Shown here: positions 37,327-48,463 of the stretch, piece by piece
Numbering within the stretch: the stretch's first letter is position 1
How the letters are laid out: every line of letters starts with the position of its first letter
Notes under the pieces: model-generated
Databases searched by the model: none
What the model was told of the DNA's origin: nothing
The model's input: only the letters and a program-made list of their open reading frames with translations
Translations under genes and position numbers: made by a program
Assembly: GCF_947497275.1 (NCBI RefSeq)
Contig: NZ_CANMFS010000003.1
Coordinates: forward strand, 62,001 to 126,000
From: an uncultured Sulfitobacter sp.
Lineage (GTDB): Bacteria > Pseudomonadota > Alphaproteobacteria > Rhodobacterales > Rhodobacteraceae
Reading direction: 5' to 3'
Length of the DNA stretch: 64,000 nt

Positions 37327-37977
37327 ATGCCCCATGACGCCTTTTCCCATGTGACGGATTGGGTCTTTGACCTCGATCACACGCTTTATCCTCCGTCCGC
37401 GCGGTTGTTCGCGCTGATCGAGGTGCGGATGACGGCCTGGGTCATGGAGACGTTGGGTGTCGACCATGACGAGGCGGACCGACTGCGCCATCTGTACTGG
37501 CAGACCCATGGCACGACGCTGGCCGGACTGATGCGCGAACACGATGTGGACCCCGAGCCCTATCTGGTCGATGTCCATGACATACCGATGGACAGTCTGA
37601 TCCCCGACCCCGATCTTGCCGCCCGCATTGCGTCCCTGCCGGGGCGGCGCATCATCTATACCAACGGCACCGCCCCCTACGCCGAGCGCGTCATACAAGC
37701 GCGGGGATTATCCGGGCTGTTCGACGCGATCTACGGTGTCGAGCATGCGGGATTTTTGCCCAAGCCCGACCACGCCGCGTTTCATACGGTGTTCACGCGC
37801 GACGGTCTGACCCCGCAAAGGGCCGCGATGTTCGAGGACGATCCGCGCAATCTGGCGGTGCCACACGCCCTTGGTATGCGGACTGTCCATGTCGCGCCCG
37901 AACGTGCGGACGCGCCGCATGTGCAATATCACACCGACGATCTATCTTCCTTTCTGGAGCGTCTGACACGCATATGA
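37327..37977 (+). CDS. HAD family pyrimidine 5'-nucleotidase
   Basis: 216 residues. Motif I FDLDHTLYPP with the nucleophilic aspartate, motif II IIYTNGTAPYAE, and motif III/IV KPDHAAFH and FEDDPRNLAVP are those of the Sdt1-like pyrimidine nucleotidase group. It would dephosphorylate UMP/CMP or related nucleotides. The ATG at 37327 is chosen since the HAD core begins within ten residues; the frame extends far upstream in non-homologous sequence. Followed after 10 bases by the Ubi-type hydroxylase. Confidence 0.88.
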   Translation: MPHDAFSHVTDWVFDLDHTLYPPSARLFALIEVRMTAWVMETLGVDHDEADRLRHLYWQTHGTTLAGLMREHDVDPEPYLVDVHDIPMDSLIPDPDLAARIASLPGRRIIYTNGTAPYAERVIQARGLSGLFDAIYGVEHAGFLPKPDHAAFHTVFTRDGLTPQRAAMFEDDPRNLAVPHALGMRTVHVAPERADAPHVQYHTDDLSSFLERLTRI

Positions 37978-37987
37978 GGGGACCTTT

Positions 37988-39184
37988 ATGACCGATAGCT
38001 GCGACATTTTGATTTCGGGCGGCGGAATTGCCGGGCTCACTGCCGCAGCCGCGTTCGGCAGCGCAGGATTTGAGGTGGTATGCGTTGACCCTGCCGCGAT
38101 GAAGACGGACGCCGATTCCGACGGCGCCGACCTTCGCTCGACGGCGATGTTGCAACCCGCCCGCGCCGTTCTCGAACGCGGCGGACTGTGGGAGAGATTG
38201 GCCCCCCATGCCGCGCCTTTGAAAATCATGCGCATCATCGACGCGGGACGCGAAGACGCCACACCCCACGTCGTCCGGGAATTCGATGCGACCGAGATTT
38301 CCGAACAGCCATTCGGCTGGAATTTCCCCAATTGGCTGCTGGCCCGCGAACTGACCGCGCGCCTCAAAGCTCTCGACACGGTTGATTTTCGCCCCGGCGT
38401 GGCTACGACCCGGCTGTTCACCCGCACCGACAGCGCCAAGGTTTCGCTGAGCGACGGCAGTCGCATCACCGCAAAGCTGGTCATCGCCGCCGACGGGCGT
38501 GCATCGCCCATGCGGCAGGCCGCAGGCATCGGAGTGCACACCCGGCGATATGGCCAGAAGGCGGTGGTCTTTGCCGTGACGCATCCGATCCCGCACGAGA
38601 ATGTATCGACCGAAGTGCACCGCTCCGGCGGCCCCTTCACGCTAGTCCCCCTGCCCGACCGCGACGGGCTGCCGTGCTCTGCTGTGGTATGGATGGACGA
38701 TGGTCCCCGCGCCCAAGAGCGTATGGACTTGGACATTGCCGCATTCGAGGCGGAGGCCTCCGAGCGATCATGCCATCACTTCGGTCACCTCACCCTGGCC
38801 AGCAAGCGGCAAATCTGGCCCATCATCACACAACATGCGGACCGTCTGAGCGCGGAGCGGGTTGCGCTGATTGCGGAAGCCGCGCATGTCATACCGCCGA
38901 TCGGTGCGCAGGGTCTTAATATGTCGCTCAACGATATCGCGACGCTGCTGGACCTTGCGGAGGCACGGCGCAACGGATTGGGGGATCAGCAGATGCTGGA
39001 TGCCTATCACAAGGCGCGCTATGGCGATATTACCTTGCGGGTGAATGGCATTGATATTCTGAACCGGGTCAGCCAGGCCAACAGCGGTTTCGCGCGTGAC
39101 GTCCGTGCTGCGGGGCTTAGCGCGCTCTATGCCGCACCGCCCCTGCGCAAGATGCTGATGCAGATGGGTTTGGGCGCGCGCTAG
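37988..39184 (+). CDS. UbiH/UbiF-family FAD-dependent hydroxylase
   Basis: 398 residues. FAD-binding Rossmann motif [19 protein letters not shown], the [21 protein letters not shown]-type motif, and the C-terminal [19 protein letters not shown]. Enzymes of this family hydroxylate the ubiquinone ring. The usual GD preceding AAH is replaced by AE (IAEAAH), which could weaken ribityl binding or be a lineage variant. It is the only ubiquinone gene here, so the ring position is unknown. Converges with ispG (four-base overlap at a CTAG). Confidence 0.85.
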   Translation: MTDSCDILISGGGIAGLTAAAAFGSAGFEVVCVDPAAMKTDADSDGADLRSTAMLQPARAVLERGGLWERLAPHAAPLKIMRIIDAGREDATPHVVREFDATEISEQPFGWNFPNWLLARELTARLKALDTVDFRPGVATTRLFTRTDSAKVSLSDGSRITAKLVIAADGRASPMRQAAGIGVHTRRYGQKAVVFAVTHPIPHENVSTEVHRSGGPFTLVPLPDRDGLPCSAVVWMDDGPRAQERMDLDIAAFEAEASERSCHHFGHLTLASKRQIWPIITQHADRLSAERVALIAEAAHVIPPIGAQGLNMSLNDIATLLDLAEARRNGLGDQQMLDAYHKARYGDITLRVNGIDILNRVSQANSGFARDVRAAGLSALYAAPPLRKMLMQMGLGAR

Positions 39185-40302
39185 CTTTCCGCTGCTGCCT
39201 CTGCATCGAGGATCGCCGCGCGTTTTTCCACTTGTTCGACGATATGATCAACCATCTGATCATTGTTCAGTTTGTGGCTCTGAGCGCCCGCAAGATAGAC
39301 CATCCCGGACCCCGCGCCGCCCCCGGTGAACCCAACGTCGGTCATCAGCGCCTCTCCGGGTCCGTTAACGACACAACCGATGATCGACAGGCTCATCGGT
39401 GTCTTGATATGTTCAAGCCGCTTTTCAAGTGTCTCGACGGTTTTGATCACGTCGAAACCCTGCCGCGCGCAGGACGGACAGGAGATGATGTTCACGCCGC
39501 GATGACGCAGGCCGAGCGATTTCAGGATCTCATAACCGACCTTGACCTCTTCGACCGGATCGGCAGACAGTGACACCCGGATCGTGTCGCCGATGCCCAT
39601 CCACAACAGATTGCCCAGACCGATTGCGGATTTGATCGTGCCGCTGGTCAGCCCGCCCGCCTCGGTGATGCCGAGGTGGATCGGCGCATCCGTCTGTTCC
39701 GACAACTGCTGATAGGCTGCGGCGGCCATGAACACGTCGGACGCCTTGCAGCTGATCTTGAACTCGTGAAAATCATTGTCCTGCAAGATCTTGATGTGGT
39801 TCAATCCACTCTCGACCATCGCGTCGGGACATGGTTCGCCGTATTTCTCAAGCAGATCGCGTTCCAATGATCCGGCGTTGACCCCGATACGGATAGAACA
39901 GTTGTGGTCGCGCGCGGCGCGGATCACCTCTTTCACGCGCTTCTCATCGCCGATGTTGCCGGGATTGATCCGCAGACAGGCGGCGCCCGCCTCGGCTGCT
40001 TCGATGCCGCGTTTGTAGTGGAAATGGATGTCCGCCACCAAGGGGACAGGGCTTTCGCGGACGATCTCCTTGAGCGCGCGCGAACTTGCTTCGTCCGGTA
40101 CCGACACCCGCACGATGTCCGCACCCGCCTCGGCGGCGGCCTGTATCTGTGCGATGGTTGCCTTCGCATCCGTGGTAAGGGTGTTCGTCATCGTTTGCAC
40201 GGTGATCGGCGCATCGCCCCCCACAGGCACATTGCCCACCATGATCTGGCGGGACTTGCGCCGGTCGATATTGCGCCACGGACGGATATGATTGAGCGAC
40301 AT
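39181..40302 (-). CDS. ispG: 4-hydroxy-3-methylbut-2-en-1-yl diphosphate synthase
   Basis: 373 residues, the penultimate enzyme of the MEP isoprenoid pathway. N-terminal TIM barrel ([29 protein letters not shown]) and C-terminal cluster domain with cysteines in [11 protein letters not shown] and CVVNGPGEA for the [4Fe-4S] centre. ATG at 40302. It lies 101 bases downstream of the rodZ-like gene on the same strand, a pairing seen widely. Confidence 0.96.
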   Translation of the reverse strand: MSLNHIRPWRNIDRRKSRQIMVGNVPVGGDAPITVQTMTNTLTTDAKATIAQIQAAAEAGADIVRVSVPDEASSRALKEIVRESPVPLVADIHFHYKRGIEAAEAGAACLRINPGNIGDEKRVKEVIRAARDHNCSIRIGVNAGSLERDLLEKYGEPCPDAMVESGLNHIKILQDNDFHEFKISCKASDVFMAAAAYQQLSEQTDAPIHLGITEAGGLTSGTIKSAIGLGNLLWMGIGDTIRVSLSADPVEEVKVGYEILKSLGLRHRGVNIISCPSCARQGFDVIKTVETLEKRLEHIKTPMSLSIIGCVVNGPGEALMTDVGFTGGGAGSGMVYLAGAQSHKLNNDQMVDHIVEQVEKRAAILDAEAAAES

Positions 40303-40403
40303 GTGACCCTCGTTGTACTGGTAGGTTCGACCCTACCTAGTCAACGGCCCACCACCCTGCAATGGAAAGCTGGAACTGCCGGCAAAATGCCGCGGCCCGA
40401 TGT

Positions 40404-41684
40404 TTACTGGTCGGGTCCCGGCCGGGACGTATTCTCACGCAATTCGGCGACGAGTGTTTCCAGCGCGCTGTCCTGTCCGGGCAACGCGGGCTGGTACAGT
40501 TCGGCCAGCGCCTGCTGCTGCAAGGGCACATTCGATGTCACGCTGCCACGTCCGCCGACAGGCCCATAGTATTCGCCGTTCATCACGAAATACACAGCCC
40601 CGCTTTGACCGGTTCGCAACGTCGGCGCGTCTTCAAGCGCGGGAACATCGAATGTATCCCCTTTGTTCATGACCTTTTCGTAGATATTGGTACCGTCCGC
40701 AGCGGTGATCCGTACCCAGGTCTCGCCTGTCGCGACGACCTGAACCGCAGCTGCGGGACCTTCGACAACCTGTGGCACACGCACGCCAGCTGTCACGACC
40801 GGCGCCTCAAGCGCCTCCTGCAGCGCGGATTCGATCCCGGTGGGCGTATCCGAATTTGTCGCGGTCGCGGCCTGGGCCACGCGCGGCATGGTCGGCGCGT
40901 TGAAAATTCCACCGGCGCGCGGGTCGAGCGTGGCAATCGGCGCGTCGCGGGCAACAAGGACCGGTACATCCAGTGCCGCAGGGCGGTACAGCCGATCCAA
41001 CGCTTCGACGCGCGGTGTGTCATCCAGAGTTGCCGGCGCTGCAACATCACTCGTCAAACCCTGGGCATCGGGCTCGGCTGCTTGCAACGGGTCCAGATCG
41101 GACAAAACCACTGGCGTCTGATCGACCGGTGAAACCTGCACCCGCTGGACTTCTTTCAGGACAGTCCAGCCACCGAACCCGATTGCGCCAATCAACGCGA
41201 CGAGTACGAGCGTCGACCCGATCGCGCTCGGCTCGATCCGCGACAGAAAGCTGTCGCCACCGGGCGCGAAGGGCATCGCGGGGCGCGAGAAAATATCGGC
41301 GTCCGGCTGGCGTGACAAGCGATCTTCGCGGGATGGTTTTTTGACGACAGACGCTTCGGCGGACATGCCGTGCGCAACGGAAAAACCGCTCTCGGTGCAG
41401 AACGCCTTGAACGCTTTGTCGGGATCCATGTTGAGGTAGCGCGCATAGGACCGCACATATCCTGCAATGAAACCGGGGGTGTCGAATGCATCCGGATCGG
41501 CATTTTCGATCGCCGCGATGTACGATGCCTTGATCCGAAGCTCGCGTTGCACGTCGAGAAGGGATTTGCCGAGCGTTGCACGCTCTCCGCGCATCAGATC
41601 GCCAAGTCGGAGTTCAAAAGCATCAAAACCTGACGGCTCGACAATATCGTCTTCAACGCTCTTGGAGACCCAACGCCCAATCAT
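40404..41684 (-). CDS. RodZ-like helix-turn-helix membrane protein
   Basis: 426 residues. N-terminal cytoplasmic HTH (residues ~24-90; LGDLMRGERATLGKSLLDVQ, GFIAGYVRSYARYL), a basic linker, one membrane helix at ~155-175, a disordered Ala/Pro/Asp-rich periplasmic linker, and a DUF4115 beta domain (~310-390, GETWVRITAADGTNIYEKVM). This is the bacterial RodZ layout, linking MreB to the wall machinery. The periplasmic linker is long. Located between hemA and ispG, as often for rodZ homologues. Confidence 0.88.
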   Translation of the reverse strand: MIGRWVSKSVEDDIVEPSGFDAFELRLGDLMRGERATLGKSLLDVQRELRIKASYIAAIENADPDAFDTPGFIAGYVRSYARYLNMDPDKAFKAFCTESGFSVAHGMSAEASVVKKPSREDRLSRQPDADIFSRPAMPFAPGGDSFLSRIEPSAIGSTLVLVALIGAIGFGGWTVLKEVQRVQVSPVDQTPVVLSDLDPLQAAEPDAQGLTSDVAAPATLDDTPRVEALDRLYRPAALDVPVLVARDAPIATLDPRAGGIFNAPTMPRVAQAATATNSDTPTGIESALQEALEAPVVTAGVRVPQVVEGPAAAVQVVATGETWVRITAADGTNIYEKVMNKGDTFDVPALEDAPTLRTGQSGAVYFVMNGEYYGPVGGRGSVTSNVPLQQQALAELYQPALPGQDSALETLVAELRENTSRPGPDQ

Positions 41685-41805
41685 ACCGATGCCCCAGTTT
41701 ACTTAGTGCCTGCCTACCCTTGGACGTACCATATAATGATTCGTCGTGGGTTCTTGTTAGAGACTTGGTAACACAACGCAAATGCATAAGCGAGAATTTG
41801 AGGTA

Positions 41806-43029
41806 TTAACCGGCCTGCTCGGCACGATTTAGCGCACAATGCGCCCAGAGACCGTCCATTGCATGAACCAACGCATCCATTTCACGCGGTCCATGTACGG
41901 GCGACGGGGTAAAGCGCAACCGCTCCGTTCCACGCGGTACCGTGGGGAAGTTGATAGGCTGCACATAGATGCCGTGATCTTCAAGCAACATGTCGGAAAG
42001 CACTTTGGTGTGCACCGGGTTGCCGACCATCACCGGCACGATGTGGCTGCCGTAGTCGATGACCGGAAGGCCGAGACCCTTGAGTCGCAGCTTCAAGGCT
42101 GCCGCCTGCTCCTGGTGCTTCTGACGCAGTTCAGGCGCGCGCTTGAGAAACGCAACCGATGCCGCCGCACCGGCTGCGACGGCTGGCGGAAGCGATGTCG
42201 TAAAAATGAAACCCGGCGCATAGGACCGGATCGCATCGCACATTTTCGCGGAAGCGGCGATGTAGCCGCCCATGACGCCGTACGCCTTGGCCAGTGTGCC
42301 GTTGACGATGTCGAGACGGTGCAGCAGGCGGTCCCGCTCGGCCACTCCGCCGCCGCGCGGGCCATACATGCCGACCGCGTGCACTTCGTCGATATAGGTC
42401 AGCGCACCGAATTCATCGGCCAGATCGCAGATCGCTTCGATCGGACCGAAATCGCCGTCCATGGAATAGATCGATTCGAATGCGATCAGCTTGGGCGCAT
42501 CCGGATCATCCGCAGCGAGCAGTTCGCGCAGGTGGGCCACGTCGTTGTGGCGGAATACCCGTTTTGACCCGCCGTTGCGGCGCACCCCTTCGATCATCGA
42601 CGCGTGGTTGAGCGCGTCTGAGTAGATGATCAGACCGGGAAAGAGCTTGGGCAGCGTGCTGAGCGTCGCATCATTGGCGATATAGGCGGACGTGAACAGC
42701 AGCGCCGCTTCCTTACCGTGCAGATCGGCAAGCTCGGCCTCGAGGCGCTTGTGATAGACAGTGGTACCGGAAATGTTGCGCGTTCCGCCCGATCCCGCAC
42801 CAGTGGCGTCGATTGCCTCGTGCATCGCCTCCAGCACCACCTTGTTCTGGCCCATGCCAAGATAGTCATTGCCGCACCAGACCGTGATGTCCTGTTCACT
42901 GCCGTCGGGTTTGGTCCAGACCGCATGCGGGAAGTTGCCGTTGCGGCGTTCGATATCGATGAAGGTGCGGTAACGGCCCTCGTCATGCAGCCGTGCGATC
43001 GCCTGATCGAGCTTTTCTGAATAGGTCAT
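41806..43029 (-). CDS. hemA: 5-aminolevulinate synthase
   Basis: 407 residues. Condenses glycine and succinyl-CoA to ALA, the alphaproteobacterial route to haem. PLP-fold type I with [30 protein letters not shown] and the PLP lysine in [14 protein letters not shown]. Two ATGs six bases apart exist. The second (43029) is chosen since GGAG lies six bases before it but touches the first directly. No FNR dyad was found in the 200 bases upstream. Confidence 0.96.
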   Translation of the reverse strand: MTYSEKLDQAIARLHDEGRYRTFIDIERRNGNFPHAVWTKPDGSEQDITVWCGNDYLGMGQNKVVLEAMHEAIDATGAGSGGTRNISGTTVYHKRLEAELADLHGKEAALLFTSAYIANDATLSTLPKLFPGLIIYSDALNHASMIEGVRRNGGSKRVFRHNDVAHLRELLAADDPDAPKLIAFESIYSMDGDFGPIEAICDLADEFGALTYIDEVHAVGMYGPRGGGVAERDRLLHRLDIVNGTLAKAYGVMGGYIAASAKMCDAIRSYAPGFIFTTSLPPAVAAGAAASVAFLKRAPELRQKHQEQAAALKLRLKGLGLPVIDYGSHIVPVMVGNPVHTKVLSDMLLEDHGIYVQPINFPTVPRGTERLRFTPSPVHGPREMDALVHAMDGLWAHCALNRAEQAG

Positions 43030-43233
43030 CCGCATCTCCGTCTGGCGAGGGACAAAAAACGGTGACGGCCCTCATATTCAATTTCTTAGAACTGATACCT
43101 TCTTAGCCCGCGCCGTTCAATCCCAGAAACTGGTGCGCATTGTCGCATCCGTCGGGACGGGACCGACCCGACTGGACACCGCGCCCGGGCCTGATAGGAT
43201 TCTCCCAAATCCAGCAATCAGGAGCCCCACCCC

Positions 43234-44610
43234 ATGTCGCTAGACGCCGTACTCGCCCGCATCGACGATGATCTGCCCGCCGCTACCGAACGGCTTTTGG
43301 ATCTGCTGCGGATCAAGTCGATCTCGACCGATCCCGCGTTCAAGTCCGACTGTCAGGAGGCCGCCGACTGGCTGGTTAACGATCTGCAAAGCCTCGGCGT
43401 CGACGCGCAAAAGCGCCCGACGCCCGGTCATCCGATGGTCGTGGGGCACGCGGGGCCGGAAACCGGCAAACCGCACGTCCTTTTCTACGGTCACTACGAC
43501 GTGCAGCCAGTCGATCCGTTGAACCTGTGGGACCGCGATCCGTTCGATCCGGCGGTCGAGGATACGGAAAAGGGCACCGTGATCCGAGGACGCGGGGCCG
43601 CCGACGACAAGGGGCAATTGATGACTTTTATGGAGGCGCTGCGGGCCTGGAAAGAGGTCGAGGGCGACTGGCCCTGCCGCATCACCTTCTTTTTTGAAGG
43701 TGAGGAGGAATCGGGATCACCCTCCCTGGTGCCGTTCATGCAAGAAAACGCGGACGAGCTTCGCGCCGATTTCGCGATGATCTGTGACACCGGCATGTTC
43801 GAAAGTCGCACGCCGTCCATTGTGACCATGCTGCGCGGCCTGCTGGGCGAGGAATTGACCATCACTGCGCCGACCAAGGACCTGCATTCGGGCATGTTCG
43901 GCGGAATTTCCATCAATCCGATTCGCGTGCTGTCACGCATTATCGCCGCGCTGCATGATGAAACAGGTCGCATTACGGTACCCGGTTTCTACGATGGCGT
44001 TCCAGAGCTACCCGACGAACTGAAAGCGCAATGGCAGGGGCTGGCCTTCGACCACGCATCATTCCTCGGCGAGGTCGGGCTGTCGCATCCTGCGGGCGAG
44101 CAGGACCGCACCCCGCTGGAGATGATCTGGTCGCGTCCCACCTGCGATGTCAACGGCATCTGGGGCGGCTATCAGGGCGACGGCTTCAAGACCGTGCTGC
44201 CCTCACAGGCGAGCGCCAAGATTTCTTTCCGGCTAGTCGGTGATCAGGATCCGCTGGCGATCCGCGAGAGTTTTCGCAAGATGGTCGAAGACATGCTGCC
44301 TGAGGATTGCAGCGTCGCATGGAAAGACCACGGGGCCAGCCGGGCCTCCGTCACGCCGACGGATGATCCTGCCTTTGCCGCCGCGTTGAAGGCGCTGACG
44401 GACGAATGGCAGGTGCCCGCCGCCTACATCGGCTGCGGCGGGTCCATACCGATCGCGGGGCATTTTTCTAAGATACTTGACACAACGCCTATGTTGATCG
44501 GCTTTGGCAAGGACGACGACCAGATCCATTCGCCCAACGAAAAATACGACATGGAGAGTTTTCACAAGGGCATCCGGTCGTGGGCGCGCATTCTCGACGC
44601 GCTGAGCTGA
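43234..44610 (+). CDS. M20 family metallopeptidase (dipeptidase)
   Basis: 458 residues. Zinc-ligand motifs are VLFYGHYDVQPVD, RGAADDKGQL, EGEEESGSP and the dimerisation-domain histidine in KDLHSGMFGG. The closing motif is GGSIPIAGHF. Resembles carnosinase-like M20 dipeptidases, cytosolic with two zinc ions. Substrate is inferred only. CAGGAG lies before the ATG. Ends at a bidirectional terminator shared with the opposing aminotransferase. Confidence 0.9.
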   Translation: MSLDAVLARIDDDLPAATERLLDLLRIKSISTDPAFKSDCQEAADWLVNDLQSLGVDAQKRPTPGHPMVVGHAGPETGKPHVLFYGHYDVQPVDPLNLWDRDPFDPAVEDTEKGTVIRGRGAADDKGQLMTFMEALRAWKEVEGDWPCRITFFFEGEEESGSPSLVPFMQENADELRADFAMICDTGMFESRTPSIVTMLRGLLGEELTITAPTKDLHSGMFGGISINPIRVLSRIIAALHDETGRITVPGFYDGVPELPDELKAQWQGLAFDHASFLGEVGLSHPAGEQDRTPLEMIWSRPTCDVNGIWGGYQGDGFKTVLPSQASAKISFRLVGDQDPLAIRESFRKMVEDMLPEDCSVAWKDHGASRASVTPTDDPAFAAALKALTDEWQVPAAYIGCGGSIPIAGHFSKILDTTPMLIGFGKDDDQIHSPNEKYDMESFHKGIRSWARILDALS

Positions 44611-44614
44611 CCGC

Positions 44615-44651
44615 AAAAAGCCCGCGCGGCAGAACCGGCGCGGGCCTTTTT
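44615..44651. terminator. Bidirectional terminator between M20 peptidase and aminotransferase genes
   Basis: AAAAAGCCCGCGC ... GCGCGGGCCTTTTT forms an eight-base-pair GC core flanked by A5 and T5 (44615-44619 and 44647-44651), giving a U-tract on either strand. It sits between two convergent gene ends. Confidence 0.88.
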
Positions 44652-44675
44652 CAAAAACGGCTGGGTTTAGTCAGG

Positions 44676-45800
44676 CTACAGAACCTGATCCACCACCTCT
44701 TTCAAACGCGCCAGCGTCGCATCGGTATCATAGAGCTTGTCGAGACCGAAAAGCCCCAGGCGGAAGGTAGAAAAACCGGCAGGCTCACCCACCTGCAAGG
44801 GAACACCGGCGGCGATCTGCATGCCCTTTTCCATAAACGCCTTGCCCGATTTGATGTCGGGATCCTCGGTATAACACACCACGACCCCCGGAGCGCCGAA
44901 ACCGTCGGCGGCAACCGACACGACGCCCCTGTCCGCCATCATCGTGCGCACGCCGTCGCCCAGACGCCATTGCGCTTCTTTCAGGCGGTCAAAACCGTAT
45001 TTTTTCGTCTCGTTCATGGTATCGCGGAAATCACGCAGCGCATCCGTGGGCATGGTCGCGTGATAGGCGTGGCCGCCATCGAGATAGGCCTTCATGATGC
45101 TGCGCCATTTGCCCAGGTCCAGTGCGAAGCTGTCGGACTGTGTTTCGGCAAGCCTGGCCTCGGCGCGCTCCGACAACATTACCAGACCGGCACTCGGCGA
45201 GGCACTCCACCCCTTCTGCGGCGCGGAGATCAGCACATCGACACCGAGTGCTTGCATGTTGACCCAGGCGCAGCCCGACGCGATGCAGTCGAGCACCAAC
45301 AGCGCCCCGGCTTCATGGGCGGCCTGCGCCATCGCCTTGATGTAGGTGTCCGGCAGGATCACGCCGGCGGAGGTTTCAACGTGCGGCGCGAAAACCACGG
45401 CAGGCTTGTGCGCGCGGATCGCATCTTCGACGTCCTCGATCGGCGGCGGCGCATAAGGTGCGGGCGTGGCGTTGCCCTGCGGACGCGCCTTGATCACCGT
45501 GGCACTGCCGGTCAGCCCTCCCGTTTCGATGATCTGGCTCCAGCGGTAGGAAAACCACCCGTTCCGCACGACAACCACATCCTCGCCCCGCGCGAACTGC
45601 CGCGCCACTGCCTCCATCCCGTAGGACCCACCACCGGGCACGATCACCGCCGCGTCTGCATGATACACCTCACACAACATAGCGTGGATATCGCGCATCA
45701 CCTTCTGAAAACTCTGGCTCATCGAGTTCAGCGACCGATCCGTGAAAACGACCGAAAATTCTTCGAGACCTGTCGGGTCCACCGTGTCCAGCAATGCCAT
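44676..45800 (-). CDS. Class V aminotransferase (alanine/serine-glyoxylate type)
   Basis: 374 residues. PLP enzyme with VIVPGGGSYGMEAVARQ, LLVLDCIASGCAW (PLP aspartate), and SAPQKGWSASPSAG with the PLP lysine in QKGW. The shape fits alanine-glyoxylate, serine-glyoxylate or serine-pyruvate transaminases. Substrate is unconfirmed. The ATG at 45800 is preceded by GGAGAG on the minus strand; the longer frame from 45848 lacks support. Ends at the shared terminator. Confidence 0.88.
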   Translation of the reverse strand: MALLDTVDPTGLEEFSVVFTDRSLNSMSQSFQKVMRDIHAMLCEVYHADAAVIVPGGGSYGMEAVARQFARGEDVVVVRNGWFSYRWSQIIETGGLTGSATVIKARPQGNATPAPYAPPPIEDVEDAIRAHKPAVVFAPHVETSAGVILPDTYIKAMAQAAHEAGALLVLDCIASGCAWVNMQALGVDVLISAPQKGWSASPSAGLVMLSERAEARLAETQSDSFALDLGKWRSIMKAYLDGGHAYHATMPTDALRDFRDTMNETKKYGFDRLKEAQWRLGDGVRTMMADRGVVSVAADGFGAPGVVVCYTEDPDIKSGKAFMEKGMQIAAGVPLQVGEPAGFSTFRLGLFGLDKLYDTDATLARLKEVVDQVL

Positions 45801-46056
45801 GTCTGTCTCTCCGCTTGATATTCCACCCCTGATTAACGAGCGCGGCACGCGTTGGCAAAGACAAACACCCCGGTTACGTCAACCAGCCAACTGGGGCCGA
45901 ATGGGCAACCGTGACGATTTGCCGACATTTATCCTGATACGATCTCAATGCAGCACAGAACTGTTCCTCGGGCGACCGTTGCCTCGAGGTCAACGCGGCG
46001 GACCGCTGCAGTCTCCCGGTCGCGTCACGAATTGCGCAGGTTCTCAGGCCAGCGGC

Positions 46057-46512
46057 CTAAAGCGGTCCGTTGAGCCGCTCTTCACTCAGCAGAATGTTGG
46101 CCTCAACCTCTCCAGCGCCCGGCAATGTCATGATCCGCCGCCGCAACACGCGTTCGAAATCGGGCAAATCGCGCGCGACGACCCGCAAGCGATAGTCATA
46201 GCGGCCCAGAACATGCTCGACAGTTTGTACTTCGGGAATAGCAGTTACCGCGCGCTCGAAATCTTCCAGCGACACGCGGCCCTTCGTGGCCAGCTTCACC
46301 CCCAGAAACACCGTTACCCCGAACCCCAGCTTCTCGGCATCGAGCCGCAAGCGGCGCCCTTTGATCACACCTGCATCCTCCAGCCGCCTGATCCGCCGCC
46401 ACGTCGCCGGTTGGCTCAGGCCCAGCTGACGCCCGAGCGCCCCGGCACCCTGACCCGCATCCCGGACCAGACTGCGCAGCAACTGGCGGTCGATCTCGTC
46501 GAGCGTGATCAC
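46057..46512 (-). CDS. Lrp/AsnC family transcriptional regulator (second of pair)
   Basis: 151 residues. N-terminal HTH (LDEIDRQLLRSLVRDAGQG, LSQPATWRRIRRLEDAGVI) and RAM/AsnC effector domain (VEHVLGRYDYRLRVVARDL). It overlaps the end of the upstream Lrp gene by four bases, so both are co-translated, and they may form hetero-oligomers. Lrp-family proteins sense amino acids. The neighbouring ilvC hints at branched-chain amino acid control. Confidence 0.92.
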   Translation of the reverse strand: MITLDEIDRQLLRSLVRDAGQGAGALGRQLGLSQPATWRRIRRLEDAGVIKGRRLRLDAEKLGFGVTVFLGVKLATKGRVSLEDFERAVTAIPEVQTVEHVLGRYDYRLRVVARDLPDFERVLRRRIMTLPGAGEVEANILLSEERLNGPL

Positions 46513-46964
46513 AAGGGTAACCCCTGCGCATCCTTGATACGTGCCACCTGCATCAGCGCCTCGATATCAGCAATGTGCGGCAGGGTCAGGATACGGCTGC
46601 GGTAAATTTCCTGATAGTGCGCCATGTCGCGGGCGATGATCGACAGGCGCATATCCACACGACCCAGCAACGTCTGCACCTCGATCACTTCGGGCACCTT
46701 CCGCGCCTCGATCATGAATGTGTCAAACGCATTGCCCTGTGTCTTGTCCAGCGTTACCCGCAACGACACTTCGACGGCGTAGCCCAACGCCACCCAATCG
46801 ATCACCGCGCCGACCCCGCGCAAAATGCCCAGCTCCTGCATACGTGCAATGCGCCGCGTCGCCCGCCCAACGGTGATTCCGGCCCGCTGCGCCAATTCAC
46901 CCTGGCTCAGGCTGGGCTCGGCTTGCCAGTAGCGCAGCAACCGGCGATCCGCGTCATCAAGCAT
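46509..46964 (-). CDS. Lrp/AsnC family transcriptional regulator (first of pair)
   Basis: 151 residues, the same length as its partner but only distantly similar. HTH (LDDADRRLLRYWQAEPSLSQ, TVGRATRRIARMQELGIL) and AsnC domain (VQTLLGRVDMRLSIIARDM). Divergent from ilvC across a 134-base AT-rich gap that probably contains its own operator. The tandem, translationally coupled arrangement suggests joint action. Confidence 0.92.
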   Translation of the reverse strand: MLDDADRRLLRYWQAEPSLSQGELAQRAGITVGRATRRIARMQELGILRGVGAVIDWVALGYAVEVSLRVTLDKTQGNAFDTFMIEARKVPEVIEVQTLLGRVDMRLSIIARDMAHYQEIYRSRILTLPHIADIEALMQVARIKDAQGLPL

Positions 46965-46965
46965 G

Positions 46966-48121
<1,156 letters not shown>

Positions 48122-48128
48122 AACGACT

Positions 48129-48157
48129 AAGGCCCGGCCATCCTGTCCGGGCCTTTC
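48129..48157 (+). terminator. Rho-independent terminator of ilvC
   Basis: AAGGCCCGG / CCGGGCCTT, a perfect nine-base-pair stem with a nine-base loop and a short T-rich tail, seven bases after the ilvC stop. Confidence 0.88.
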
Positions 48158-48463
48158 TTGTTCCGGACCGATAAAGGTGCGGGCTTCAAAGACCCGTCAT
48201 TCCATGGATAATCTGCGCACCCTGTTCTTACGTATTGCGCTCATTCTTCTTCATCCCGCCCGTATAGCGAACACAAGGGCGATGAACATCGCCACAATCG
48301 GACAGGCCGTCTTCATATCGGTCAGTCAAGTTCAAATCCCTCCTATTTGTGAAAGTACGTTGGCGTGGGGCAAATACGACCCGCGTTCCTGCGCACGGTG
48401 TGGCGGGGTCCGCATCGGTCATATCGGCTTGCCGGGCGCGCGGCTTTGGGGCTATCTGAGCGC
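48158..48463. other. Intergenic stretch before the EamA gene, with a possible tiny ORF
   Basis: About 306 bases. On the minus strand AGGAGGG (48344-48338) stands eight bases before a TTG that opens a 33-codon frame ending at 48228. A second hydrophobic 21-codon frame (ATG 48316) overlaps it. Neither product is recognised. No other feature seen. Confidence 0.4.
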
